DNA from: Ecdyonurus torrentis
Lineage: Eukaryota; Arthropoda; Insecta; Ephemeroptera; Heptageniidae
Reading direction: 5' to 3'
Length of the DNA: 64,000 nt
NCBI GenBank assembly: GCA_949318235.1
Contig: OX439132.1
Span: 43,526,831-43,590,830, forward strand
The position numbers were made by a program, and so were the translations under genes. The notes beneath the pieces are model-generated. The model searched no databases, was not told the origin of the DNA, and was given only the letters and a program-made list of their open reading frames with translations. Of this stretch, positions 53,351 to 64,000 are shown piece after piece (within the stretch, counting starts at the first letter, position 1; each line of letters begins with the position of its first letter).

Positions 53351-53838
53351 CGTTGCAAAAGTAGGTTTAGTGATAAAATAAACAAACTGACAGCTCAACA
53401 ATACTAACAAAGTGCTAGCAGATGACTTACTTGTTAGTGTTCCTGTCTACATTTAACATGCTTTCTTATGGGGCAATGAAGCAGCTATATATAACTCAAG
53501 TTAGAATTATTTTTCAGAGCTGAAATATTTACTGTAGCTTACTGAGCCTACAAGCTTTTGTTTTCCTGGATTTCAAGTGATTTGGTTTAAAATTATTTTT
53601 TCTCCCAATTGACTTCAAATCCAGGAAAACAAAAGCTTTGAAGCTCAGTAAGCTACAGTAAAAATTTCAGCTCTGAAAACTAATTCTAACTCAAGTTAAG
53701 TATAGCTGCTGCATTCCACCATAAGAAAGCATGTTAAATTGAGACAGGAACACCAAATCGTCTGCTAGCTCTTTGTTAGTATTGTTGGGCTGTGAGTTTG
53801 TTTACTTTCTCACTAAACCTACTTTTGCAAGTCTTCTA
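53351..53838. repeat. Long hairpin, arms about 230 bp
   Basis: TTGCAAAAGTAGGTTTAGTG at the left returns as CACTAAACCTACTTTTGCAA at the right. The arms pair almost throughout (AACATGCTTTCTTATGG; GCTTACTGAGC; TTTTCCTGGATTTCAAG) around a loop near 53590. It lies between the 3' ends of RFWD3 and the zinc-finger gene. No TTAA duplication seen. Confidence 0.85.
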
Positions 53839-54011
53839 ATAATAAATACAAACAACTTATAATACTGATTATAACAATAATATTATCTGAGAGAGTTTTT
53901 TTTTTTTTTTTTTTTAATGTTGCAATTTCTGATGTGTTGTCAGCCCAAGTCAGACAACCATCTGTAGCTTGTGGGATAGAGATCGAGCCACAGACAACTA
54001 CAAGCAGTAGT

Positions 54012-56143
54012 TTACAAGCAGTCGTGTTTCAACATTGCGAGGAGTGATTGAAAGTGTAAACTACATTTCTTGCAGGTACAAGTTGTTTCAATTTCTTGAC
54101 ATTCCTCATCATTCAGTTCTCCTGCCAAGTTGCTGTCGGACTTCTCATCAGCATCTACAACACAACAAGAAAATTAAAACAAGTTCAATGTACGGTATAA
54201 ACACAAAGAACTCACCAGATGAACTTCCATTGTTGTCTTCCAGCGAAGATTCTGGATCTTGTGCTGCGATGGCTGTCCAATCTGAAGATTTGCTGGCGTC
54301 CACTTCTTGCGAGCTAGACACGGCATCTACAACACAACGAGAAAATTAAAACAAGTTCAATGTACGGTATAAACACAAAGAACTCACCAGATGAACTTCC
54401 ATTGTTGTCTTCCAGCGAAGATTCTGGATCTTGTGCTGCGATGGCTGTCCAATCTGAAGATTTGCTGGCGTCCACTTCTTGCGAGCTAGACACGGCATCT
54501 ACAACACAACGAGAAAATTAAAACAAGTTCAATGTACGGTATAAACACAAAGAACTCACCAGATGAACTTCCATTGTTGTCTTCCAGCGAAGATTCTGGA
54601 TCTTGTGCTGCGATGGCTGTCCAGTCTGAAGATTTGCTGGCGTCCACTTCTTGCGAGCTCCTGGGGTTTGCACCAGTCCTGTTTTCCATGGACTCCTGTT
54701 CTATATCTCCAACTTCCTCTGCCATGTGTTGTTTCTGATGGATACCTTGTTGCTTGGACAGAACTTTAACAATAAGAAAACCCTCCTGGTCTTCTTGTTC
54801 TAATCGGAAGCCTATGTATAGAATTTTTTTTTTTTAATATTCATATATTACTTTTGACCACTCAAAAGAATAGGTAGAAAACTTACTGTATCTGTGCTTA
54901 TCTGGGTGCATATTTTTAAAATGATTATCTATCCCGATCATAGTATTGAAACGTTGGGCACAGAAGCCACACAAGTATGCATCACATTTCATTACCAGCT
55001 CTAGTACATCCTCCAACTTTGGTTTAGTATTGGCCTCTAATATAGATTCTGTTGTTACTACAGATTTGCCTGACTCCACTGAAATAAAAAGTTCAAATAA
55101 ATCTACAACTGTTTAAATATGTAATCCATATTTAATAAATATAAATGTGTGTGTGTGTGTATTGCACCCCCTCCCCGCCCTCCTAAGCCTCTACCTAACC
55201 CACTGAATATTTCCGTTCTCAGGTGAAACTTGTAATTTTGGGAGCTTTTCTCCGCAACATTTTCAATTTTTTTTTTTTTTTTTTTTTTTTCCATCAGCTA
55301 CATCACTGATAAGGTGAACAAAATTGTATGTGGCGATATATGACGTCTTTGGTGAATTTCTTTAAGCTGCGCGACCTTGGCCAAAACTTTTCCCGGAGCA
55401 ACTATGACCTCTTATATATGGACCTTGAGTGGGTAGATAGCGGTGATTTTTAAATTATTATAAATACAGGGTGTCCACACCAAAAAATGATCATGTTTTT
55501 TTTTTTTTTTTTTTTGACAAATTTGAAATAAAATTATTATAATGTTTGAAAAATATGCATGCAAATATGGTCATTCAAGGAGTAGACCAGAAGAAATAAG
55601 CATCAAAATCAAATCTCTTGATGGAACTTATGTACACAAATAAGTTTAGTTTTTCTCTCAAAACCCGCAACTGTAGCTCCGTAGCAGTGATCAGAAAATT
55701 TCGATTTATGCAACCCGAACAACATTTTCATACCAATTTTTGCATGTTTCTGACGTCAGAAACATGAATAGTCACGCAAATTGCATACTTTAAAGAATGC
55801 AACGTACAGTACGTTCAAAAAGCATGTTATTTTGTAACGTTTGTGTGTTGAAAGATTAATATACATACATACACGTTACAAATATAATAAATATCATACC
55901 GCGGTAGAAAATTACCATACGCAGTGTGGCAAATATTTTTGTAATATATATCATAAACCCCTGCACAAAATTGAATTATATATTATCTATATTATCTATA
56001 CACATAAAATAAAAAAATATACCTCGATCCTTGGCATCCAATGCGGCTTGGACGACGGAACATTGTTTTATCATATCGGTAGCCCACATGGCCCCTCGTG
56101 AAACGCAAAACTCTCTGCTATTATCTGAGTCGAGCGGCTCCAT
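54012..56143 (-). CDS. Zinc-finger protein with tandemly repeated exon
   Basis: Six exons join in frame: 56143-56023, 55078-54887, 54811-54560, 54498-54388, 54326-54216 and 54154-54012 (930 nt, 309 residues); every intron is phase 1 and GT-AG. An in-frame TAA precedes the ATG. A C2H2 finger lies at residues 77-98 (C77-x2-C80-x12-H93-x4-H98). A second, atypical one near the C-terminus (CKKC...KHDC, about 290-308) has a Cys in the last ligand position. Exon 3 contains a GFLIVKV segment and the first copy of a Ser/Asp-rich 37-residue repeat (SSQEVDASKSSDW...EDNNGSSS). Exons 4 and 5 are further copies of it. No named family recognised; likely a nucleic-acid-binding protein, which is inference. 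A T run at about 53898-53915 with TTTAAT gives a possible sense ATTAAA signal. Confidence 0.85.
54155..54670 (-). repeat. 172-bp exon+intron tandem triplication
   Basis: A period of exactly 172 bp: exon 111 nt plus intron 61 nt. Copies start at exon ends 54216, 54388 and 54560 and are almost identical, including the introns. The third copy differs at its upstream end, where it is fused to unique exon-3 sequence (GAGCTCCTGG rather than GAGCTAGACA). Confidence 0.9.
55079..56022 (-). other. Intron 1 of the zinc-finger gene
   Basis: It contains a short GT tract (about 55146-55160), two T runs (55268-55290; 55496-55515) and an ACAGGGTGTCCACACC motif near 55467 that resembles a MITE end; the partner end was not found. 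Confidence 0.5.
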
Positions 56144-56636
56144 CTTCAGCGCAGGTCCAAGCAGTTCTTATCGTTTCTTGACTCTTGACCACTCTTGACC
56201 CCGCAGACTCGCGTGAAAGGGAAAGGATGCAAGGTGGAGAGCAACTGGGAACAGACTGGGAACTGGGAGCAACTGGGTGAGAGAAGCGGAGCGGTAGACC
56301 GCTTGACGAACGTTGACGAACTTCAAAAAGAAAGTGGGAGGAGCGTATTTTCACAACCAATAGGAGCTTTCACGCATGTAGCATTACCTTTTAAGGTAGC
56401 GAAAGCTCAGAATTAACAACTGCATACTTCAGAATACCTTATAAGGCAAAAAAACAACTTGCATTACCATATTTGGGAACAACTTTGGCGTATATAATAA
56501 TATATAATAATAATATAAGGGTATATATATATATAATAATATAAGGGTCGATTTGATGAATAGAAAGAGAGAAAATTTAGGAAGATTGAGCTAGCGTTTA
56601 TTTATAATTGAAATTTTTTCACCTACGCCAGGCCAA
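56144..56636 (-). promoter_or_regulatory. Promoter region of the zinc-finger gene
   Basis: The first 260 bp 5' of the ATG are markedly less AT-rich than the surroundings and include an inverted CCAAT (CCAATAGG on plus at 56359). No TATA box; TA repeats follow further out. Confidence 0.45.
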
Positions 56637-56977
56637 GGAGGACGACTAAAAATGTTTTCAGGGTAAAATTTTATTCCATATTCTAAAAGAAGACATTGTC
56701 CTGAATCGATTTATTTGAAAATTCTAATTATTAAGTTCATTAAGTATTTCTATTAAAAAAAATCGAAAAATGTCGATACGCAATACCTATGCATGTGGGC
56801 ATAGGAAAAAATTAACGACTGTAACGTCATTTTAAGACTTTTAAAAATTAATTATAAATTCTCAATGAACTCAAAAATTAGAAATGTCCATACGTATCTT
56901 AGGACTTAAGACATTGCCATCTTTTAGAATAAAAATGCAATAAAATAACACCCTGAAAATATTTTAGTCTTCATTAT
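56637..56977. repeat. MITE family E, copy 3
   Basis: Ends GGAGGACGACTAAAAATG...AGGGT and ACCCTGAAAATATTTTAGTC. The interior shares TCTAAAAGAAGACATTGTCC and GCATGTGGGCATAGG with 18984-19331; the central TGACGTCA pair has decayed. Confidence 0.72.
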
Positions 56978-57779
56978 ATAATTCTCGTAAGTAGTTTATT
57001 TTACCTTTTTAATCCAGGGCAGCCCTTATTTAAAAAGATAAAAAAATACTGAATAAAGTTGTAATTATCACTAGTAAATTAAGAGATATTATATTTTATC
57101 TGTAAATTTATATGCTTTAATTTTTTTATTATATATATTATTATTATTATAAATTTGTTTGGACAATTTGTTAGGGATAATTTTACTAAAGAAAATCATT
57201 AAATTGGTTCATAAACTTCTCTCTCTCTCTCTTCTTACTGTCCCTTAACTTTCTTTCTTTCTTTTTTTCTTTTTGTTTTTTCTTTTCTTTTTCTTTTTTT
57301 TTTTTTTTTTGTTAGCTTTGAATTTTTTACATGTAGGCCTCGTTCCGGGCCCCCCAATCCTAGTGGGCCCGGGGATATCCGCCCCTCAATCCCCCCTGTA
57401 GGACCGCCACTGATTCCGCGTGAAATGATGAAAGCGCGCATGGATCGAAGGTTTTCGAGATTTTGTTTATAAGTTTTTATTGGCCTTTGCATAATATATA
57501 TAATAATATGTATAGTCTGTGACGCTATAAGTAAAAAAATTCGGAAAAAATAATTTTCGCCCGCTGGAAGCAAATAAAAAATTTCCGTTTTTCAAAATAT
57601 ATAAGTTGTGTTGGAAATTTCCCGATAACTTTTTTTGTTATTATAATAGTCCCGTGCACTGCAGAGGGTCTTTTTTAGGTGCACTGTGCAGTCAGACACA
57701 AAATGTGCAGTCAGAATTTTGGATTTGTTCAGTCAGCAAGTATATAAATTTTGAGTTGTAGAAAAATTTTCATAGCACA

Positions 57780-57820
<41 letters not shown>

Positions 57821-59061
57821 TGCTCGCTACGCTTGCAATTGTGTCATTGCACTTTCAAAAGTTCCACATTATCAACAATTTTTTAATTATTTATAAAAAT
57901 GTATGGTACCGTGCCTTAAATATTGTGGAATATAAGTTATTTTTAAATATTTACTTATAAGAACATTACTTTTAGATTTTATCATGGATTATACTTAAAT
58001 CTCAAGTCATATCAAGAAGTGTATGGATAAATTTTATTATTTTTTCAAAGCATTATAAATAACAATAATAATAATAATTCACACACAATAAGTTACTTTA
58101 TATAATACAGTTACAACATGCGAATCATATGTATTGTATGCCTAGCAGCCTATAGCATTATATTATATAGTAATATTTTAATATTTGTATTTTTTTTTTA
58201 AATAATTTTTAAAATCGAGATTTGTGTATTTGATTGAAATTGAAAGTGCAAATTGAAAATGCGATATATTGAATATCACTATAGAGGACTGCTAGCGGCT
58301 AGAAAAATTAGGATGTCATTTTTATCGCTTTTTGATTCAACTTAAAATTAATGCTTATTTTATTTACAAAAAGAGAAAATGATTATATTCAAAATAGTAA
58401 TCGGGCAGAGGAATCCAAAAAAAGTTGGGGAAAAAAAAAACAGAAAAAATTAATGCTGGAGCTTATCGACTGCACTGCTTTCCCTGCATAGATAGGCAAC
58501 TTTTCATACTCTCATTTAAATCAATGTAATCGTGTATTTATTAAATTACACGAATAGCTAGAGAGCTATATAAGCTTAATTTTTGGTAGCAATAATGCTG
58601 GTTAAAATATCTCTGCCTTCAGAAAGGGATTTTTTTTATTTTCGTTCTAGTTCCGCGGTTTTATTCAGTTTTTTTCACCTATAAAAACTCGCACGATCAT
58701 TTTGGGAAAAAATTCCATTCTGAAGGCACCCTAAATTACGAGCAATCAAAAAAATGTATTTTAAGTCTCACTTTGACAAATAATAAGAGCGTAATTTACT
58801 AAATACGATTTATTAAAATATAATAAATTTTTAATCGCCTTTGGTAGCATCGGCACTGCAATACCGCAATGCACCTATACTGCCCAAGGTTTTTTTAACA
58901 TCATTTTTGTTGGCAGGAAACGTCTATCTATGTTTCAATCAAAATAATATTTTTCTGTTTCTTGGAATCAATATTTTATCATATTTTTGAACTATACGGA
59001 ATGCTATTTATTATTATTATTATATTTAGTTCGTTTTATACAATGTTTGAACGGAATTGAA
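56978..59061. other. AT-rich intergenic stretch
   Basis: No gene recognised. It contains a CT-rich tract (57218-57300), a GC-rich transposon-like scrap (about 57335-57415, GGGCCCCCCAATCC) and a 32-base A run (57786-57817). Confidence 0.5.
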
Positions 59062-59909
59062 CCTATCTGCAGGGGCGGATCCAGTGGGGGAAGGGGCGGT
59101 GGGGGCGACCGCCCCCCCTCCCCCAAACGGCCCACGTGGGTGGAAAAAAATTAGCAAAAGTTGAAAAAAATTTAGTCCAAAAAAAATTTTTTTTTGCGCC
59201 TTGGGTGCAACTTTTATTGCTGGATAAGCGTTTGAATCCTCTGACTACAGTAAATACAGTATAACAAAAAATAATTTTTTTAACATCCCCTAGTTGTCAT
59301 GTCATCAGGGTAATATATCAGAGATATAGTTCTGTTAATACTTGGACATCCATGAAATATTTTGCTTGCGATAAGAACTATAAAAAAAAAAAAAGAAAAA
59401 AAAAATACTTTAATGTAAATTTTATAATTTTTATCTCAAAATATTTTTCCATCCAAATATAAGTTTTATGTTTTACAATATCGATAATAGTTTTAAAAAT
59501 TGCAAAACAATTTTTAGTAAATTGGTGTATAAAAAAAAAATAATAATAAATAAATAATAATAATAAAATAATACACAATATTAATAATTTATTTAAATTT
59601 TGCTCTTTTTTTTTCAAGTTTTTTTTTTTTCAAGTTTTTTTTTTTTTTTTTTCAGTGAAATAACATTAATAATTTTACAAAGAGATGAAAATAGAAAATA
59701 TTTCAGAAATCATTTGTCCAACTTTTACTTTTTTTTTTTTTTTTGCTTACATAAAAAAAAAAAAAAAAAAAAAATTACCAAATCAAAAATTTTGCAATTC
59801 AAGAATATTTTTTCAGAGGCATACTAATTTTGCAATATTTTCCAAAAAGGGGCGTGGTCAAATAAAATTTTTCGCCTGCGGCGCGCCTGGATCCGCCCCT
59901 GCCTATCTG
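59062..59909. mobile_element. Non-autonomous hAT element, 832 bp, 8-bp duplication
   Basis: Inverted ends CAGGGGCGGATCCAG and CTGGATCCGCCCCTG (59070-59901), flanked by exact CCTATCTG on both sides (59062-59069 and 59902-59909). The end sequence and 8-bp duplication are characteristic of hAT. The interior is A/T runs with no transposase. Confidence 0.92.
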
Positions 59910-60069
59910 GCTCTTGCCTATCTGCTCTTGCCTATATTATAAAAAAGTTGAAATTTTTATGCAAATAATAATTGATTATCAAAACGCTTCATTTTTATTT
60001 CTTAATTGAATTTTGCAATATACAAAGATTGCCTGATTTAAAATTTGAATGCAAATATATTTGCAAGTC

Positions 60070-60110
<41 letters not shown>

Positions 60111-62214
60111 AATAAAATGCCGCTTATAATGTATGGTAGTTATGCCACTTTTCGGCCACTTCCACTTTTCGGCCACTTTGAACTTTAATAAAAAATCTCA
60201 ATGGACCAGTGACAATTTTTTTGTATAATTAGCTCCAGAAAACCTTAGCTAGTACTGTGGTAGAAATTGGAATGCTTAGCCTCATAGGATTTTTTTTTAT
60301 TAAATTATTAACTCGGCGAGAACTTAAAAATTGCACAAATTTACGCTTCTTCTATAATGTTATGCAAAAACATCATATCAGTACTTCAGGAAAATAAGGG
60401 TGTATAGTTACAAATTCTTGACAGCCATCTCAAACCCACTGAATCTATAGTATCTCAGCTAAGTATTAACAACCATAAATCTTAAGTTGGCCTTAGCCAA
60501 TTTTTTTAAGACTGAATATAAAAGTGGCCGAAAAGTGGACACGATATGTTTCCAACCGGTGTCACTTTTCGGCCACCTAATTTGCTAAGTTCAATATTTT
60601 TTCCTGACAAAACTGTAGATTTGAAATCAGGTTTGATCACCTGAACTTTTTCTGGGAACAACACAGTTTTAGTAAAAAATAAGAAAACAGGTCTGCCAAA
60701 GACGTTGCCAAAGACGGTCCAAAAATCCCCACCCCATCACTCGTTATTAAGTGAAAATTGCAACTTTTTTTTTCTTTAAAGAGGGAAAAAAATACGTAAT
60801 TTTTTTAATGTACAGAAATGTTCTTCATACACTGTAGAATTCAAATATTAAAAACCGCAAAGTCATGATTTTTATTTTTATTATAATACTTGAGCAAAGT
60901 ACGCCTAAGCCAGGGCGTCGTGTACCATTTTAGAGGGTCGATTTTATCGCAACTCAGATTTGTGGGGGTACAGTTTTATTATTTTTATTTCATATAACGT
61001 TGTATTGAGAGTGACATCAGCGAGGCCCTCGGGATACCTGGCCAAAAAGGTGCTCCCCCACCTCCTGAGCATGTAGTCGGCTACGAGTTACATAAACTTT
61101 TTATCCATGAGAAATAATGTTAATCTAATCAACATTATATCATATGATTTGATATTTCACGTAAATTTACTCATATGTTCATCAAGTATCACATTCCTAG
61201 CTCATTCGCAGAGTTTTTGTCGCATCAAAATAGGACAATAACTTCTTTATCTACCTGTGCTCTACACAGGTGACAAAAAAATAGAAAAGCGAGAAAAGAA
61301 ATGGTATAAATGCCAGCAATCGTTAGTGCATCTGTGGATCATCAAAATGCCGTCGAGGCCGTCTTTTTCTAAGAAAAAATATTTGTAGACAATTGTATAC
61401 AGTATATTATGATATATATACAAAAAATAAATAAATGCGTTATGTATATTACAAAGTTTTTGGCTGTCTTTAGATTCAATAAAATAAATGTAAAAATACT
61501 ATCTTCGTTCTTTGCAAGGCTCTATAGCTAGAATGGAAACCTGTTATCACTGCCTTACATACCAATCTATTTATTGTATTCGTTTCCTGTGATTATTGGT
61601 CACTCTGATGACGTATGACCACTCGATTTCAGTCATTTAAGTTTCCTGACTTATCTTAGATTTTGATCTTTTAGACAGTTTGTTTTTTATTTATATTTTC
61701 CATAGAGTAAAATGGCCTCTTAAAGATAATTGAAAATAATAAAAAGGAAAATACTCAGCATGAAATCCGCAATTTTTTGTCTTTTGGTCAAAATAATTAA
61801 CCTCTGACCTTTATTATCAAGGTCAAGGTCATTAATTTTATTAACGTTTTAGTTATATGCACGCTAAAGTCGAAAGGCGTTTGTACTGTACATAAATTTG
61901 ATAATAGCACATTTAAGGGCTAAACTTTTTGCCAGATGAACTATATGCCAGATGTGCAAAATTGGGTTTTCATGCAATGACATATAACTAGCTCTAATAT
62001 TGCAAATAAAGTGAAATATTATAATTTTAAAAAAATCAACTCTTGGCTTTTCCCGCACGTAAAAATAAACGGTCCGCTAAAACACAAATTTATGCCGCTG
62101 AGTGCTGTCCCGCAGTTCGTCAATTTTGATCGTGCGTACGGCCCTAGACGGCTCTGGTCGGCTCTCTGTGTCCCGCATGTGCTTCCCACTAGTCCCCAAT
62201 TGTCCCATGGGTCT
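59910..62214. other. AT-rich intergenic stretch
   Basis: No gene recognised. It contains a 41-base T run (about 60068-60108) and the TTTTCGGCCAC inverted copies described separately; less AT-rich patches at 60910-61090 and 62050-62200 show no exon. Confidence 0.45.
60139..60580. repeat. Foldback with CACTTTTCGGCCAC repeats
   Basis: Two direct copies of CACTTTTCGGCCACTT at about 60144-60176 face GTGGCCGAAAAGTGG at 60525-60539, with a further CACTTTTCGGCCACC at 60567-60581. Probably a decayed MITE. Confidence 0.5.
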
Positions 62215-62507
62215 GTTTAAACTCGCCGCCCGTACCGTATCCAACACGCACTAGCTGTCCCATGCGTGCATTGATTCGGCCCGTGCCGTATCCAACACGC
62301 ACTAGTTGCCACATATGCCGTATCCAACACGCACTATAGTTGTCCCATGCGTACGTATTGGCTCGGCCCGTGCTCTATCTAACACGCACTAGTTGTCCAA
62401 TGCGGGCATTGGCTCGGCCCTTGCTGTATCCAATACGCATTTGTTGTCCCATGCCTATATCGACTACGCCCGTGCCGTATCCAACACGCATAGGTTGTCC
62501 CTGCAAA
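62215..62507. repeat. Minisatellite, unit about 51 bp
   Basis: Five to six diverged copies of a GC-rich unit containing GTATCCAACACGCACTAG, TTGTCCCATGCG and GGCTCGGCCCGTGC. A minus-strand frame through it is not a gene. Confidence 0.8.
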
Positions 62508-62916
<409 letters not shown>

Positions 62917-64000
62917 GAGGAGTATGTATATGTGAGAGTCATGTAAGAGCCAATATTTGTTACGTTTAGGAAATTACCTTAATGGAAAGTCTCTTTTACT
63001 TTTATTACAAAAGCGAGTAAAACTTTACTACACCACATCTGTATCAAAAAAAAAAAAAAAAAAAAAATTACTGACGTGCCAACGTCTGAGAAGAATTATA
63101 AGTTGGAGGTCCATGCACTTGGTATAAGAATTATAACTATATAATATATATATGAGTTATATTTATACCAAGTGCGCCACTATATACGATAACTATAACG
63201 ACAGTTCGTTATAGATATATTAGTATAGATTATCACTTTTGCAAAAACTTAATATCCTTAATTATATAGTAATATTAACATTTATTACCACGATAATCGT
63301 CAAATTCGATAACGATACTTTTAAAAATCTTACTCAGAAAAACGAAAAGCTAAAAAAAAATATATAATAAATAAAAATAACGAGAGAGAAAGAGAAAAAA
63401 CGGGTACAGAGCAAGATGTATATCTTGGTACAGAGTATGAATAGCAGGTATACAGTATTATATTTATATATATATAATACTTATATGGCAATATCTAAAA
63501 AAAATCAACAACTGAGGTTTAATTGTTACAACAACTTACGACCCTTAATTAGCTGACAAGAATTTGAATTCAATGAATAGCTGGGTAAGTAAATGATGGA
63601 CAGTAATGAACATTGCTAGTGGTCTCTGAGCTCGGAGAGCAAGCCTACCTCTGTGCCTGCGCACAACATTGGTCAGTAACGGTCGTTGTTAGCGGGGTGT
63701 TTGAGTACGGTGTTCGAGGATGTAGCATAATGGAGCGTAATGCGGCACCGAAAATTAACGTCTTCGCATATGAGCATGTTGTAGTGTATATATGTTTGTA
63801 TATGTAGGTATATATATATATCTGAACGTATGTATGTTACGCCTGCTGTTAGACGGACACTAGGCATGACAGACTCGCCTTAAGTAGAACCATGATCTAG
63901 GCAGAGGTTACGGTTGTTGATAAACAGCTGTAGAAAGGCAATGAAATCTCCGCGAGCTTCCTGGACCGTCGTCTGAGCTCTTCTCAGACGTTGGGACGTC
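62917..64000. other. Right-end intergenic stretch
   Basis: No gene recognised. CCAACGTCTGAGAAGA near 63078 recurs inverted at the window edge (TCTTCTCAGACGTTGG, about 63978-63993), so a repeat may continue beyond the window. The last 400 bp are less AT-rich and could be the start of something outside. Confidence 0.4.

Noticed and set aside
54035..54769. Plus-strand frames opposite the zinc-finger exons
   Set aside because: Minus-strand exons have matching splice sites and frame throughout; the plus-strand frames do not.

Overview
The window is animal nuclear DNA: AT-rich, intron-bearing, crowded with long microsatellites and small foldback transposons. An arthropod is the best guess. The evidence is the gene set, short GT-AG introns, TATA plus TCAGT-type initiator sequences inside a repeat, and a selenoprotein F homologue with cysteine in place of selenocysteine, as in many insects. 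I cannot name the species.

Four protein genes can be supported. (1) 9.47-10.27 kb, minus: the last coding exon of a 263-residue basic, coiled-coil-prone protein that weakly recalls arthropod myofilin. (2) 29.77-36.67 kb, minus: a complete five-exon SELENOF (Sep15) gene of 162 residues whose Sec position is Cys. (3) 41.91-51.82 kb, plus: an eleven-exon RFWD3 E3 ligase gene (acidic/Ser N-terminus, RING, coiled coil, WD40-like C-terminus; 666 residues), including one GC-AG intron. (4) 54.01-56.14 kb, minus: a six-exon zinc-finger gene (309 residues) in which one 111-nt exon and its 61-nt intron are tandemly repeated. SELENOF and RFWD3 are divergent; RFWD3 and the zinc-finger gene are convergent.

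The most striking content is mobile. Two insertions (23.86-27.25 kb and 31.14-32.80 kb) are built from about 0.9-kb tandem units, each carrying a CCAAT/TATA/initiator-like promoter and, about 95 nt downstream, a complete type-I hammerhead ribozyme core (six copies in all). Each insertion is flanked by a 13-14 bp target duplication and has an inverted fragment of its 3' end at its 5' end. This is the layout expected of retrozymes or Penelope-like-element (PLE) pLTRs; no reverse transcriptase of that class is present. A second set of foldback elements, mostly in introns, shares the terminal motif of these units, has 12-14 bp target duplications and carries a variant hammerhead-like core.

Between SELENOF and RFWD3 lies a 3.06-kb compound foldback: a 1.94-kb near-perfect palindrome sitting in one arm of another 1.1-kb palindrome. 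At least a dozen MITE families occur elsewhere, including two hAT-type elements with exact 8-bp duplications, several TTAA-flanked elements, three 5'-truncated LINE 3' ends, and a minisatellite/GATA block at 62.2-62.9 kb. The remaining long stretches are AT-rich DNA in which I recognise no gene.
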